DNA of 64,000 nucleotides, taken from NCBI GenBank assembly GCA_026706665.1, contig JAPOYI010000034.1, positions 1 to 64,000 of the forward strand, in the 5' to 3' direction. Below the pieces are notes generated by a model. The model did not search any database. It had not been told where the DNA came from and was given only the letters and a program-made list of their open reading frames with translations. This DNA comes from Gammaproteobacteria bacterium. GTDB taxonomy: Bacteria; Pseudomonadota; Gammaproteobacteria; Pseudomonadales; Azotimanducaceae. Of this stretch, positions 16,453 through 25,008 are shown one piece after another; position 1 is the first letter of the stretch, and the number at the start of each line of letters is the position of its first letter. The position numbers were made by a program, and so were the translations under genes.

Positions 16453-16499
16453 GGCCGTGCGCGTAGAACGGCACGTAGTGCCGATCAAGGCGCACGGCC
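16453..16499. repeat. Nested inverted repeat directly after the P450 stop
   Basis: A perfect 10-base arm (GGCCGTGCGC, 16453-16462) pairs with its complement at 16490-16499, and inside lies a second hairpin (CGGCAC / GTGCCG, 16469-16474 and 16478-16483, three-base loop). It begins at the base after the TAG stop. It could act as a transcription terminator or a cruciform site; no T tract follows, so an intrinsic terminator is not proven. The rest of the 248-base gap before the permease gene shows no further gene. Confidence 0.6.
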
Positions 16500-16700
16500 G
16501 TAGGCAGGCTTGGGCTGGGGTGAAACACGACGCGCCCGAAGGGCCGGCGGGTTTCATGGCGCTAGGGGCTGCCGCAAGACGGCGGGCAGTATCGAGGGCG
16601 CGTGCGCACCGAGCGGCGGCGACGAAATGTCATTGATTAGCAACTGCATCCGGTTCGTCATCCAAGCCGCGACCATCGGTGCGGGAACCGCTCGCTGACA

Positions 16701-19700
16701 ATGAGTATGGACGACGTTTACGGAGGAGAGCCTCGCGGTCCAGTCGCCTACATGGCGAGCAACCGGGTCGCGGCGAATCTCTTCATGTTCGCAATCCTGG
16801 CCGCGGGCCTGGTGTCGCTCACCGGGCTGGAGCGCGAGTCGTGGCCCGCGATCCGCTTCAACCACATCGAAGTCTCCATGGCCTATCCCGGCGCCAGCCC
16901 TGACGAGGTAGAGGAGTCGATCATCGCAAGAGTGGAGGAGCAGGTGAGCTCCCTGGACGACGTCATGGCCGTGAAGTCCCTCGCCGCCCCCGGAATCGCC
17001 TCGGTTCGCATCGAATTGAAGTCCGGCACGGACATCAGCGAGGCTCTCGCCGAGATCGAATCGGCGGTTGCGCGGATTCAATCGTTTCCGGCCGCCGCAG
17101 AGCGTCCCGATATCAGGGAAATGACCAGCCGTCAGAGCATCATGCGCCTCGTCGTGTACGGCGACATCTCGGAGCGGTCGCTGAAGGAGTTGGCCTACCA
17201 GATCGAAGACGAGCTGGCTTCGCTTCCCGCGGTGTCACTGGTCGAAACCACCGGCGTGCGGAATTACGAGATATCGATCGACGTGCCCCTGCGCGAACTG
17301 CGCGCCCTTGGGCTGACGCTTTCGGACATCGCGGATGCGGTTCGCCGCAGTTCTCTCGACCTGTCCGCCGGAAGCATCGACACGCGCGATGCCCAGGTGC
17401 GCGTCCGCACGATAGGACAGCGCTACGATCAACACGATTACGAGCAGGTCGTTGTACTCAGCCGCAACGACGGAACGTCCGTGACCCTGGGCGACATTGC
17501 CAACGTGCGCGACGTCTTTCAGGACATCGATCTGATCGTCCGCCATCAGGATCAGCCGGCCGCGTTCGTCGAGGTCTATCGCGTCGAGGGCGAACAGGTG
17601 ATGGATGTCGCCACGGCCGTGCATCAACACGTCGCCGACGCCATCGTTCCGTCTCTGCCCCCGGGGGTAAACATCGAGATCCTGAACGACGAATCCCAGG
17701 TCTATTCGGAGCGCGTCAATCTGCTTCTCAAGAACGGCTTCCTTGGACTGCTCCTTGTCTTTGTCTCGCTGTCGCTATTCATGGAAATCCGCCTCGCCGT
17801 ATGGGTGGTCGCGGGCCTCGTGACCTCGTTTGTCGGCGCGCTGGCGGTGATGCTGGTCCTCGACATCACGCTGAATCCCGTTTCCTTGCTGGTTTTCGTG
17901 CTTGCCATCGGGATCATCGTCGACGACGCCATCGTCGTCGCCGAGCACATCCACCTGGAACGCAAGCGGGGCACGCCCGGCGTCGTTGCCGCGATCCGGG
18001 GCACGCGCAGGATCAAGGTGCCGCTGATCTTCGCCGTTCTCACTTCCATCGCGGCGTTTACTCCGATTCTCTTCGTGCCTGGCGGCATCGGCGAGATATG
18101 GCGCGCATTGCCGATCATCATCATCGCGATGCTGCTCATCTCTCTCTTCGAATCGCTGTTCATCCTCCCCAGCCACCTGTCCCGCCTGCCCGGACCGGAC
18201 TGGACACCGAAGAATGCGTTCGACCGGTTCTTCGCAGGCACGCAAGGGCTGGTCGACCGCGGCCTGAACCGGTTCATGCACGGCCCGCTGGATCGAGCGC
18301 TGCGTTTCGCCACGGACCAACCTGCGGTAACCATCGCGGGTGCCATCGGATTGCTCATCCTGAGCGTATCGCTCCTGCCGGCGGGAATCGTCCCATCTAG
18401 GTTCGCCGATACAGTGGAGGGAGATTTCGTGTCGGCGGCCCTGGAGATGCCGGAAGGCACAACAGCGCAGCGAACCCACGAAGTAGCGAAGGAAGTCGAA
18501 GCCGCCGGCAAGCGGGTCATCGAACGATTCTCGCGAGAGCGCCCCGAGGGCGAGCCCCCCTTGCTGTCCGGAGTGACCGTGACCGTCGGCGAGCCGCCGC
18601 GCGTCGAGGGCGGCGGACTCGCTCCGCAACCGACGCTGAATCCGGAAGCCAACATCGCCGCCATAGACTTCAAGCTCGTCGCGTCCCAACAGCGCGAGGT
18701 CTCCACGGAAGCCGTGGCGCAGGCCTGGCGCGAGGAAGTGGGCACCATGCCGCACGTGCGCGGCATCTCTTTCAGCGGCCAGGTTATCAACCTGGGAAAT
18801 CCGGTCGAGGCCGTGCTGTCGCATCCGGACGCGGATCGCCTGGTCCAGATCGCGAACACCGTGGCGACCGGCCTGCGCGGGATAGAGGGTGTTTTCGACG
18901 TGCGCTCCGATCACGCACCAGGGGTTCGGGAGATCCAGCTTGAACTGCGACCGGAAGCGGACACCCTGGGCCTCACCGTCGAAGACCTGGCGCGGCAGTC
19001 GCGGGCAGCGTTCTTCGGCGTGGAAGCGCTGCGGGTGCAGCGCGGCCGAGAAGAGGTTCGCGTCTATGCGCGCCTGCCCGCCGACGAACGCAATTCCATC
19101 ACCGACATCGAAGGCTACCTGATACTCACGCCGAGCGGGACGGAAGTTCCCTTGAGCCAGGTCGCGGTGCTGAAATCCGGCACCTCGCCGCCCGCCATCA
19201 AGCGCAGGAACGGGCGACGCGTGGTAACCGTCACTGCCAACGTGGACCCGGCGGTGATCTCCGGCGCAGAGGCCAATGCCGTGCTCGGGGACACGATCCT
19301 TGCCGAACTCACCGCCTCGGATCCCGACCTGACCTACACGTTCGGCGGCGAGCAACAGCAACAACTGCAATCCCTGGGCGCGCTGTATCGCGGGTTTGCG
19401 CTGGCCATGTTCATGATTTTCGTGCTGCTCGCAATTCCGCTGCGTTCTTACACGAAACCGTTCATCATCATGGCTGTGATCCCGTTCGGGCTCGTCGGCA
19501 TCATCTTTGGCCACCTGATCATGGGGATCGCCTTCAGTACCACGGCCATCATGGGATTCCTGGGGCTGAGCGGGGTGGTGGTCAACGATTCCCTGGTCAT
19601 GATCGACTTCATCGACCAGCGCACAAGGGACCGCGGGCCCATGTTGGAGGCGATCGTCGAAGGCGCCAAGGGCCGCTTTCGCCCAATACTGCTGACCTCC

Positions 19701-19922
19701 GTCACCACGTTTCTCGGCTTCACGCCTCTTATCCTGGAACGGGCAATCCAGGCGCAGTTCCTGCTGCCCTTCGCGGCATCCCTTGGCTTCGGCATCCTTG
19801 CAACAACAGCCATACTCATGCTGCTGGTGCCCGCGCTATTCTCGGCCCGCATGCGCCTGGTGTCGCGCGGATCGGCAACGCCCGAAGGTGTCGAACAAGC
19901 GAACGCTGCGACAAGCGCCTGA
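16701..19922 (+). CDS. RND efflux permease, AcrB/HAE1 family
   Basis: A 1073-residue inner-membrane proton antiporter of tripartite pumps. The first membrane helix follows AYMASNRVAANLFMFAILAA, the large periplasmic porter domains follow, and the proton-relay pair is intact in helix 4 (VLAIGIIVDDAIVVAEHIH). The helix 10-12 block with GFLGLSGVVVNDSLVMIDFI and TSVTTFLGFTPLI is typical. Length is normal for the family. It has no adjacent adaptor on its own strand: the adaptor lies 1.2 kb on, in opposite orientation, behind the sterol methyltransferase, and the outer-membrane channel is 11 kb upstream. The substrate is unknown. Confidence 0.93.
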   Translation: MSMDDVYGGEPRGPVAYMASNRVAANLFMFAILAAGLVSLTGLERESWPAIRFNHIEVSMAYPGASPDEVEESIIARVEEQVSSLDDVMAVKSLAAPGIASVRIELKSGTDISEALAEIESAVARIQSFPAAAERPDIREMTSRQSIMRLVVYGDISERSLKELAYQIEDELASLPAVSLVETTGVRNYEISIDVPLRELRALGLTLSDIADAVRRSSLDLSAGSIDTRDAQVRVRTIGQRYDQHDYEQVVVLSRNDGTSVTLGDIANVRDVFQDIDLIVRHQDQPAAFVEVYRVEGEQVMDVATAVHQHVADAIVPSLPPGVNIEILNDESQVYSERVNLLLKNGFLGLLLVFVSLSLFMEIRLAVWVVAGLVTSFVGALAVMLVLDITLNPVSLLVFVLAIGIIVDDAIVVAEHIHLERKRGTPGVVAAIRGTRRIKVPLIFAVLTSIAAFTPILFVPGGIGEIWRALPIIIIAMLLISLFESLFILPSHLSRLPGPDWTPKNAFDRFFAGTQGLVDRGLNRFMHGPLDRALRFATDQPAVTIAGAIGLLILSVSLLPAGIVPSRFADTVEGDFVSAALEMPEGTTAQRTHEVAKEVEAAGKRVIERFSRERPEGEPPLLSGVTVTVGEPPRVEGGGLAPQPTLNPEANIAAIDFKLVASQQREVSTEAVAQAWREEVGTMPHVRGISFSGQVINLGNPVEAVLSHPDADRLVQIANTVATGLRGIEGVFDVRSDHAPGVREIQLELRPEADTLGLTVEDLARQSRAAFFGVEALRVQRGREEVRVYARLPADERNSITDIEGYLILTPSGTEVPLSQVAVLKSGTSPPAIKRRNGRRVVTVTANVDPAVISGAEANAVLGDTILAELTASDPDLTYTFGGEQQQQLQSLGALYRGFALAMFMIFVLLAIPLRSYTKPFIIMAVIPFGLVGIIFGHLIMGIAFSTTAIMGFLGLSGVVVNDSLVMIDFIDQRTRDRGPMLEAIVEGAKGRFRPILLTSVTTFLGFTPLILERAIQAQFLLPFAASLGFGILATTAILMLLVPALFSARMRLVSRGSATPEGVEQANAATSA

Positions 19923-19923
19923 T

Positions 19924-21024
19924 TTACCCGGTATTGCCCGGTGGCGCTCCACTTGAAGAATGCCGATCAGCCTCGGTCGGTCGAGCATGCGTCTTGCGGG
20001 CCAGGAAACAGTACAGCGGCGTGAAGATCCCCGCCTTCGCCCCGCTCACGTAAGCGTCCGCAGTTCGGTTCATGAACTCGATCACCTTGTGGGAGTTAGG
20101 CGGGAACACCCGCGCGGCCTCCGCAAGCCGGATGGCCACGATCATCGCCTTGCGGCCCCATGGCGTCCGTCGGAAGAGATTCCCGAACGACCCGGTGCGA
20201 CTCTCCATGGGTCCGCACCATGATGCGGTCGGCCCGCCGTTGGCTGCCAGATCCGCCGCCTCCACCACTTCGAACCCCACCGCCTCAAGCGCCCGGTTGA
20301 CTTCCCCAAAGGACGCAATGTGGTTCAACGCGATACCGCGCATCAGTTTTTCCTTGATCGAGACGTGATCGGGATCGCCCGAATCGAAGGCGTTGGTCAA
20401 GCACATCTCCTGCCCCCAGAACAGGGCACCCGGCTTCAACAGTCGGTATATCTCGGCGAATGCCCCCTCCTTGTCCGGCGCATGGCATGTGGACTCTATG
20501 GCGTAGGCGGCGTCGAAGGCACTGGCTTCCAGTACGCCCATATCCATGAAATCGCATCTCACGTACTCCGCCATGTGGTCCACCCGGGCTTCGACGTTTT
20601 TCGATTTCGCCTGGGCCAGCTGGTATTCGTTGTTGTTGACGCCGACAACGGTGACGCCAGCCTCGCGGGCGACCCGACGCATCGGGCCGCCGACACCGCA
20701 ACCGACATCGACCACCCGCATGCCCTGTTTCAGTTCAAGCTTGCCGATCATGAGGCGCTGATGCCGCACAACCGCATCCTCCAGCGTCTCCCCGGGGACA
20801 AGCGGCGCAAAGTGCAGGGATTCACCCCAGCCGAATTCCATGAACTCGTGGCAAAGGTCATAGTAGTCTCGCACCGTTTCGGCGTGGTCGTAGGCCCGCC
20901 CACCGGCATCTCCCGGTTCGCGCCTGTCGAACCGACTGTTCAGGCGGTCCAGCCGGCTGTCGACAGACCAACGCCGATAAGCGCGCCTGATTCGGCCGGG
21001 CAAATTCACCAGGTTCTCCAGCAT
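19924..21024 (-). CDS. Sterol C-24 methyltransferase (Erg6/SMT-like), SAM-dependent
   Basis: A 366-residue protein resembling fungal and plant sterol methyltransferases along its whole length. The sterol-region signature FMEFGWGESLHFAP is at residues 61-74, the SAM motif VDVGCGVGGP at 105-114, VVGVNNNEYQL follows, then the AIESTCHAP motif. The C-terminal domain ends GAKAGIFTPLYCFLARK, as in Erg6. The family transfers methyl from SAM to C-24 of a sterol side chain; bacterial members have been reported from uncultured lineages. The start is the ATG at the usual N-terminal length; the open frame continues 58 codons upstream without homology-like sequence. It lies between two parts of an RND pump. 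No sterol-ring synthesis genes are in view. Confidence 0.88.
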   Translation of the reverse strand: MLENLVNLPGRIRRAYRRWSVDSRLDRLNSRFDRREPGDAGGRAYDHAETVRDYYDLCHEFMEFGWGESLHFAPLVPGETLEDAVVRHQRLMIGKLELKQGMRVVDVGCGVGGPMRRVAREAGVTVVGVNNNEYQLAQAKSKNVEARVDHMAEYVRCDFMDMGVLEASAFDAAYAIESTCHAPDKEGAFAEIYRLLKPGALFWGQEMCLTNAFDSGDPDHVSIKEKLMRGIALNHIASFGEVNRALEAVGFEVVEAADLAANGGPTASWCGPMESRTGSFGNLFRRTPWGRKAMIVAIRLAEAARVFPPNSHKVIEFMNRTADAYVSGAKAGIFTPLYCFLARKTHARPTEADRHSSSGAPPGNTG

Positions 21025-21103
21025 TGCGCGACAAGGTGCTAGCAGACGAGGCGAATCGTCACGGTGGAACGCGGGGTACCGCCCAGCCAGACATAGCTCA
21101 AGA

Positions 21104-22312
21104 TCATGGGGTTGCGGCAGGCCCCGTACGCACCGCCATGCCGTTCGTGGCGAACCGGATGCCGCCGGTGACAGCCGCCTGTCCATCTTCCAGGTCACCC
21201 GTCACGAAGACCTCATCGTCCATGCGCTGCAGAACATCAACGGGCACGATGCCAATGGTGCCATCGATGCCCACCGTCCAGATCTCGTTATCGGCCTGGA
21301 GCGCGGCGCGGCGTATCCTGAAATAGCTTTCAGGCACGATCCCGTCTATCGCCACTTCCACGAACTTGCCCACCAGGAGTGGCGGGTTGGAGACGGAGCT
21401 GCCCACGAACCCCACGGGAGTCCCCGCCGAGAGCGGATCCGGCACCCGCACGATAACATCGATGGTCCGCGTCTCGACATCAACGGCTGCATTGGCCCGG
21501 TCCACGTAACCCTGCCAGGCGTAACGAACCTCGCCATACTCGGCAAACACCCGGACCCCTGTAGGCGTCTCCGCGTCCGCGCCCGACTCCCAGAGTCGGG
21601 GAATCAGCGCGGCGGTCGCGTCAGACAGGGAGACCACCACTTCCACCGCATCCGACGAGAACAGTCTCCCGACCGGTTGCCCCGCCGTCAGCAACTGCCC
21701 CATGTTCACGGATTCGTCGCGCACAATGCCATCGAACGGCGCGGTGACCCGGGTACGGGAAAATTCCAGCGAGGCTTGCGCCAGGGTGGCCTCTTCCCGC
21801 TTCACCGCAGCCTCCGCTGCTTCCAACTGAGGAATGCGCAGTGCCAACGGACTGGGCTCGGCCGCAGCCTCGTCGGGGAGCCTTTCGGCAATGCGCGCGT
21901 GCTCGGCGCGGGCGATCGCCGCGTCCTCGCGCGCTTCAAGCAACGCTACCCGCCGCGCCGCCAGAGCAGCCTCGGCCGCCCGCACACGGTATTCGTAGTC
22001 CGCCTCCTCGATGCGGAACAGGGTCTGACCTTTCTCGACCGGAAGACCGCTGCGGAAACCGGGGTCTACCCAAACGACCCGGCCGCCAACCTGGGGGGCG
22101 ATATCGACTTCGACGCTAGGCCGCACCGACCCCGCGCCATACACCGGGATAGGCCCGGCCCCAGCGACGACATTTGCGACGTCCGCATAGGGCAACCGGG
22201 ATGGCGGCGACCGGGTTGAAGGCTCCGGCGCGAGTGACACGAGCAATGTAGCCACGCCGACGGACCCAAAAACCAGGGCGGCGGCGATCAGATAGCCTGT
22301 GCGCCTAGGCAT
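21104..22312 (-). CDS. RND efflux periplasmic adaptor (HlyD/MFP family)
   Basis: A 402-residue membrane-fusion protein: N-terminal membrane anchor (LIAAALVFGSVGVATLLVSLA), lipoyl-like half (PQVGGRVVWVDPGFRSGLPV, about residues 73-92), an alpha-helical hairpin rich in Ala, Arg and Glu (about 105-180), the second lipoyl half (TRVTAPFDGIVRDESVNMGQ) and a beta-barrel domain. It has AGGAGG seven to eight bases before the ATG. It would link the AcrB-type permease to the outer-membrane channel at 4 kb. The sterol methyltransferase follows 80 bases downstream on the same strand and may be co-transcribed. Confidence 0.91.
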   Translation of the reverse strand: MPRRTGYLIAAALVFGSVGVATLLVSLAPEPSTRSPPSRLPYADVANVVAGAGPIPVYGAGSVRPSVEVDIAPQVGGRVVWVDPGFRSGLPVEKGQTLFRIEEADYEYRVRAAEAALAARRVALLEAREDAAIARAEHARIAERLPDEAAAEPSPLALRIPQLEAAEAAVKREEATLAQASLEFSRTRVTAPFDGIVRDESVNMGQLLTAGQPVGRLFSSDAVEVVVSLSDATAALIPRLWESGADAETPTGVRVFAEYGEVRYAWQGYVDRANAAVDVETRTIDVIVRVPDPLSAGTPVGFVGSSVSNPPLLVGKFVEVAIDGIVPESYFRIRRAALQADNEIWTVGIDGTIGIVPVDVLQRMDDEVFVTGDLEDGQAAVTGGIRFATNGMAVRTGPAATP

Positions 22313-22597
22313 CTCATTGCCTCCTGGTGTGCTTCAGCTACGCGCTGGCGTGCGGCGATCATCCTCTACTATCGACTCGGCCGCGCGCCAACAGCCGACT
22401 CCTGTTCCGTAGGTGGCCGTCCGAATGTACCAGAGAGCCCTCTGAGTCGCATGGAGTTGCCGCTCACGATGATCGCGCCGTTGGACGCAACCGATCAAGG
22501 TCCGCTGGAGAGCCGCGCCTGTACGGTGGCCGCCTGGCGCGATCCTTCCCGCGCGACAGCCTGTACCATACCGGTGAATGACACTTGCGACCGGACG

Positions 22598-24223
22598 ATG
22601 ACGCGAACCGCCGCTGCAGCGCTGGTCGAGACCCTCGAGAACCAGGGTGTCGACCGCCTCTTCTGCGTGCCCGGAGAAAGTTACCTCGACGTGCTCGACG
22701 CCTTGCGAGACTCGTCCATTGAGACGGTGGTCGCCCGGCACGAGGGCGCCGCGGCGATGATGGCGGAGGCGGACGGTAAGCTGACCGGCCGCCCCGGCAT
22801 CGTATTCGTCACCCGCGGCCCCGGGGCGACGAACGCGAGTTCAGGCGTTCATGTCGCACACCAGGATTCCACGCCTCTCATCCTGTTCGCCGGCCAGGTA
22901 GCGCGGAATGCGACGGGACGAGACGCCTTCCAGGAACTTGACTTCCCAGCATTCTTCGGCGGCATGGCGAAATCCGTCGTCGAGGTGACAGACGCCGAAC
23001 AAATCCCCCGCGAGGTCGCGGGCGCCTTTCGCATGGCCCTGTCGGACCGGCCAGGCCCCACCGTGATCTCGCTGCCGGAAGACATGCTGGGCGATGCCTG
23101 CACCGCACCCTCCCCGGCTCGCGTGGAGGTCAAGGACGATCCGCCGAAGGACACCCTGATGCGGGCGTTCGATGCCCGTCTTGAGGCCGCCAGGCGGCCC
23201 CTGGTAGTGGTCGGCGGCTCCCTCTGGCGCGCTCGGGATACCGCGGCGCTCGCGGTCTTCGCCGAAACAGCCGGCGTGCCCGTGGCGTGCGTGTTCCGGC
23301 GCCAGCAGCTATTCGACCACGCGCATCCCCGTTACGCGGGAGACATCGGCATCGGTCTCAACCCGGCATTGCGCCGCGCCGTGGAGAAAACCGATCTGCT
23401 GGTTCTCCTGGGCACGCGGTTTTCGGAAATACCCAGCCAGTCGTACACCCTTCCCTGCCCCGGAACTCCCGTGGTCCACGTCCACCCGGACAGCCGGGAA
23501 CTGCAGCGCGTGCACACGGCCGAACTCGCGATACAGGCGCGTCCCGGGGCCTTCATTGCCGCATCGGGCGCGCGCGGCAGACGTACAGCCTACATCGGAG
23601 CGCTGCATGCGAACTACCTTGACTGGTCGAAGCTCCCGCACCCGTCCCCAGGAGCACTGACGATGGGGCAGGTCATGGCCACGCTACGGAATCTCGACGA
23701 CCCGGAAATGATCGTGACCAACGGCGCTGGCAACTACTCGGCATGGATTCACCGGTTCCACCGTTTCCGCCGGTTCGGCACGCAGGTGGCGTCCACCTCC
23801 GGCTCCATGGGCTATGGGCTTCCGGCGGCCATCGCAGCCAAGCTGCGCCGCCCCGAATGCACGGTGGTCTGCTTCGCCGGCGACGGCTGCTTCCAGATGA
23901 CCGGGCAGGAACTCGCAACGGCGGCACAGCACGATGCGCACGTCATCGTCCTGGTTGCCGACAACGGCATGTACGGCACCATCCGGGCGCACCAGGAACG
24001 GGCGTTCCCGGGACGGGTTCACGCCACATCGCTTGCCAATCCCGATTTCGCCGCGCTGGCGCGCGCCTGCGGCGCCTACGGCGAACGAGTCGAGCACGAT
24101 TGCGACTTCCCTGCCGCGTTCGCGCGGGCGCGAGAAGCCCGCGCTCCCGCGCTGCTGCACCTGGCAATCGATCCAGAGGCCATTACGCCCGCAGCCACTC
24201 TTTCCGGTCTGCGCGACGTTTAG
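22598..24223 (+). CDS. Thiamine-diphosphate-dependent enzyme, acetolactate synthase-like
   Basis: A 541-residue enzyme with the three-domain pyruvate-decarboxylase fold: N-terminal PYR domain (FCVPGESYLDVLDAL; catalytic Glu in ARHEGAAAMM), central FAD/DHAP-like domain, and C-terminal PP domain with the TPP/Mg motif opening GDGCFQMTGQELA and closing at DNGMYGT. Family members include catabolic acetolactate synthase, glyoxylate carboligase, oxalyl-CoA decarboxylase and other carboligases; the substrate is not clear. No small regulatory subunit gene is adjacent. The start is the ATG giving MTRTAAAALVE; the frame runs 49 codons further upstream without family-like sequence. The 285-base gap to the divergent adaptor gene holds no other gene. 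Confidence 0.88.
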   Translation: MTRTAAAALVETLENQGVDRLFCVPGESYLDVLDALRDSSIETVVARHEGAAAMMAEADGKLTGRPGIVFVTRGPGATNASSGVHVAHQDSTPLILFAGQVARNATGRDAFQELDFPAFFGGMAKSVVEVTDAEQIPREVAGAFRMALSDRPGPTVISLPEDMLGDACTAPSPARVEVKDDPPKDTLMRAFDARLEAARRPLVVVGGSLWRARDTAALAVFAETAGVPVACVFRRQQLFDHAHPRYAGDIGIGLNPALRRAVEKTDLLVLLGTRFSEIPSQSYTLPCPGTPVVHVHPDSRELQRVHTAELAIQARPGAFIAASGARGRRTAYIGALHANYLDWSKLPHPSPGALTMGQVMATLRNLDDPEMIVTNGAGNYSAWIHRFHRFRRFGTQVASTSGSMGYGLPAAIAAKLRRPECTVVCFAGDGCFQMTGQELATAAQHDAHVIVLVADNGMYGTIRAHQERAFPGRVHATSLANPDFAALARACGAYGERVEHDCDFPAAFARAREARAPALLHLAIDPEAITPAATLSGLRDV

Positions 24224-24258
24224 CCGAAACTTCCATGGTCGACGAGCGGGGCCGGGTC

Positions 24259-24348
24259 GGAGCCTTCAGCCGGGGAGCGCGAGGGGATACCCCTCGCAAG
24301 AAAGGAGCCTTCAGCCGGGGAGCGCGAGGGGATACCCCTCGCAAGAAA
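24259..24348. repeat. Two tandem 45-base repeats, each with an 8-bp hairpin
   Basis: Units 24259-24303 and 24304-24348 are identical and abut. Each contains GCGAGGGG-ATA-CCCCTCGC (first copy 24279-24297), a perfect eight-pair stem with a three-base loop, followed by AAGAAA. They lie 35 bases after the TPP-enzyme stop, within the 329-base gene-free stretch before the coiled-coil protein. The hairpins could terminate transcription on either strand or be a small dispersed palindromic element of the genome; no third copy occurs in this window. Confidence 0.85.
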
Positions 24349-24552
24349 ACACCCGGCGCCGATAGGCGACGGTCGTGGGGCACTTGAGGTGTGCAGCGAC
24401 CCGCCCAGGACCACGCATCACGGCAGGCAATTTGAGAGATATCGCACGGGCACAAGTGGTATTGTCCGGTGGCAAGCCGCATTCGCTTCAGGCAAGGTCG
24501 GGTTCCGGTACTCGGGCAGTTCGTCATGCACCCACGCAAGAACAGTCATGCC

Positions 24553-24936
24553 ATGCCAAATTGGCTCGACGGCAAGACCATCGCCGTGCTCACCACCATG
24601 CTCACGATCACGCTGACGCTCGGCACGATGATGCAAACGGCCCATTCGCGCCTCGGCAACGACATCCTGAGTGTGCGTACGGATCTCAGCGGCGACATCC
24701 AGAACTTGCGCGCAGAACTCAGCGGCGGCATCCAGAACTTGCGCACGGAACTGGGCAATGACATCAACCGACTCGATGATCGCGTCAACAGGCTCGACGA
24801 CCGCCTGCGCTCGGTGGAAGTGGGAATTGCGACTATCCAGACCACCATGGCCGGCTCAGACACCCGATTGCGGGTAGTGGAACAGCACGCGCGCCATACG
24901 GACGAAATGCCCGGTCCCGATCAGAACGGCGGCTGA
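24553..24936 (+). CDS. Small membrane-anchored coiled-coil protein of unknown function
   Basis: A 127-residue protein with one hydrophobic segment (TIAVLTTMLTITLTLGTMM, about residues 8-26) followed by a helical region made of imperfect 7- and 11-residue repeats: LSGDIQNLRAE, LSGGIQNLRTE, LGNDINRLDDR, VNRLDDRL. These have the heptad pattern of a parallel coiled coil, so it is probably a bitopic membrane protein that oligomerises through a stalk. The start is the ATG giving MPNWLDGK; an upstream in-frame ATG 28 codons earlier is possible. Similar short proteins are common hypotheticals in proteobacteria. No function can be given. Confidence 0.62.
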   Translation: MPNWLDGKTIAVLTTMLTITLTLGTMMQTAHSRLGNDILSVRTDLSGDIQNLRAELSGGIQNLRTELGNDINRLDDRVNRLDDRLRSVEVGIATIQTTMAGSDTRLRVVEQHARHTDEMPGPDQNGG

Positions 24937-25008
24937 CGACGGCGGTCCGCATACCCCCGCTTCGTCCGGCACTCGCAGGTTTGCCGGATCCAACGTCCTT
25001 CCCGCCCC

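Noticed and set aside
17775..19514. 579-codon minus-strand frame opposite the RND permease
   Set aside because: Acidic/basic low-complexity shadow; the + strand permease has all family motifs.
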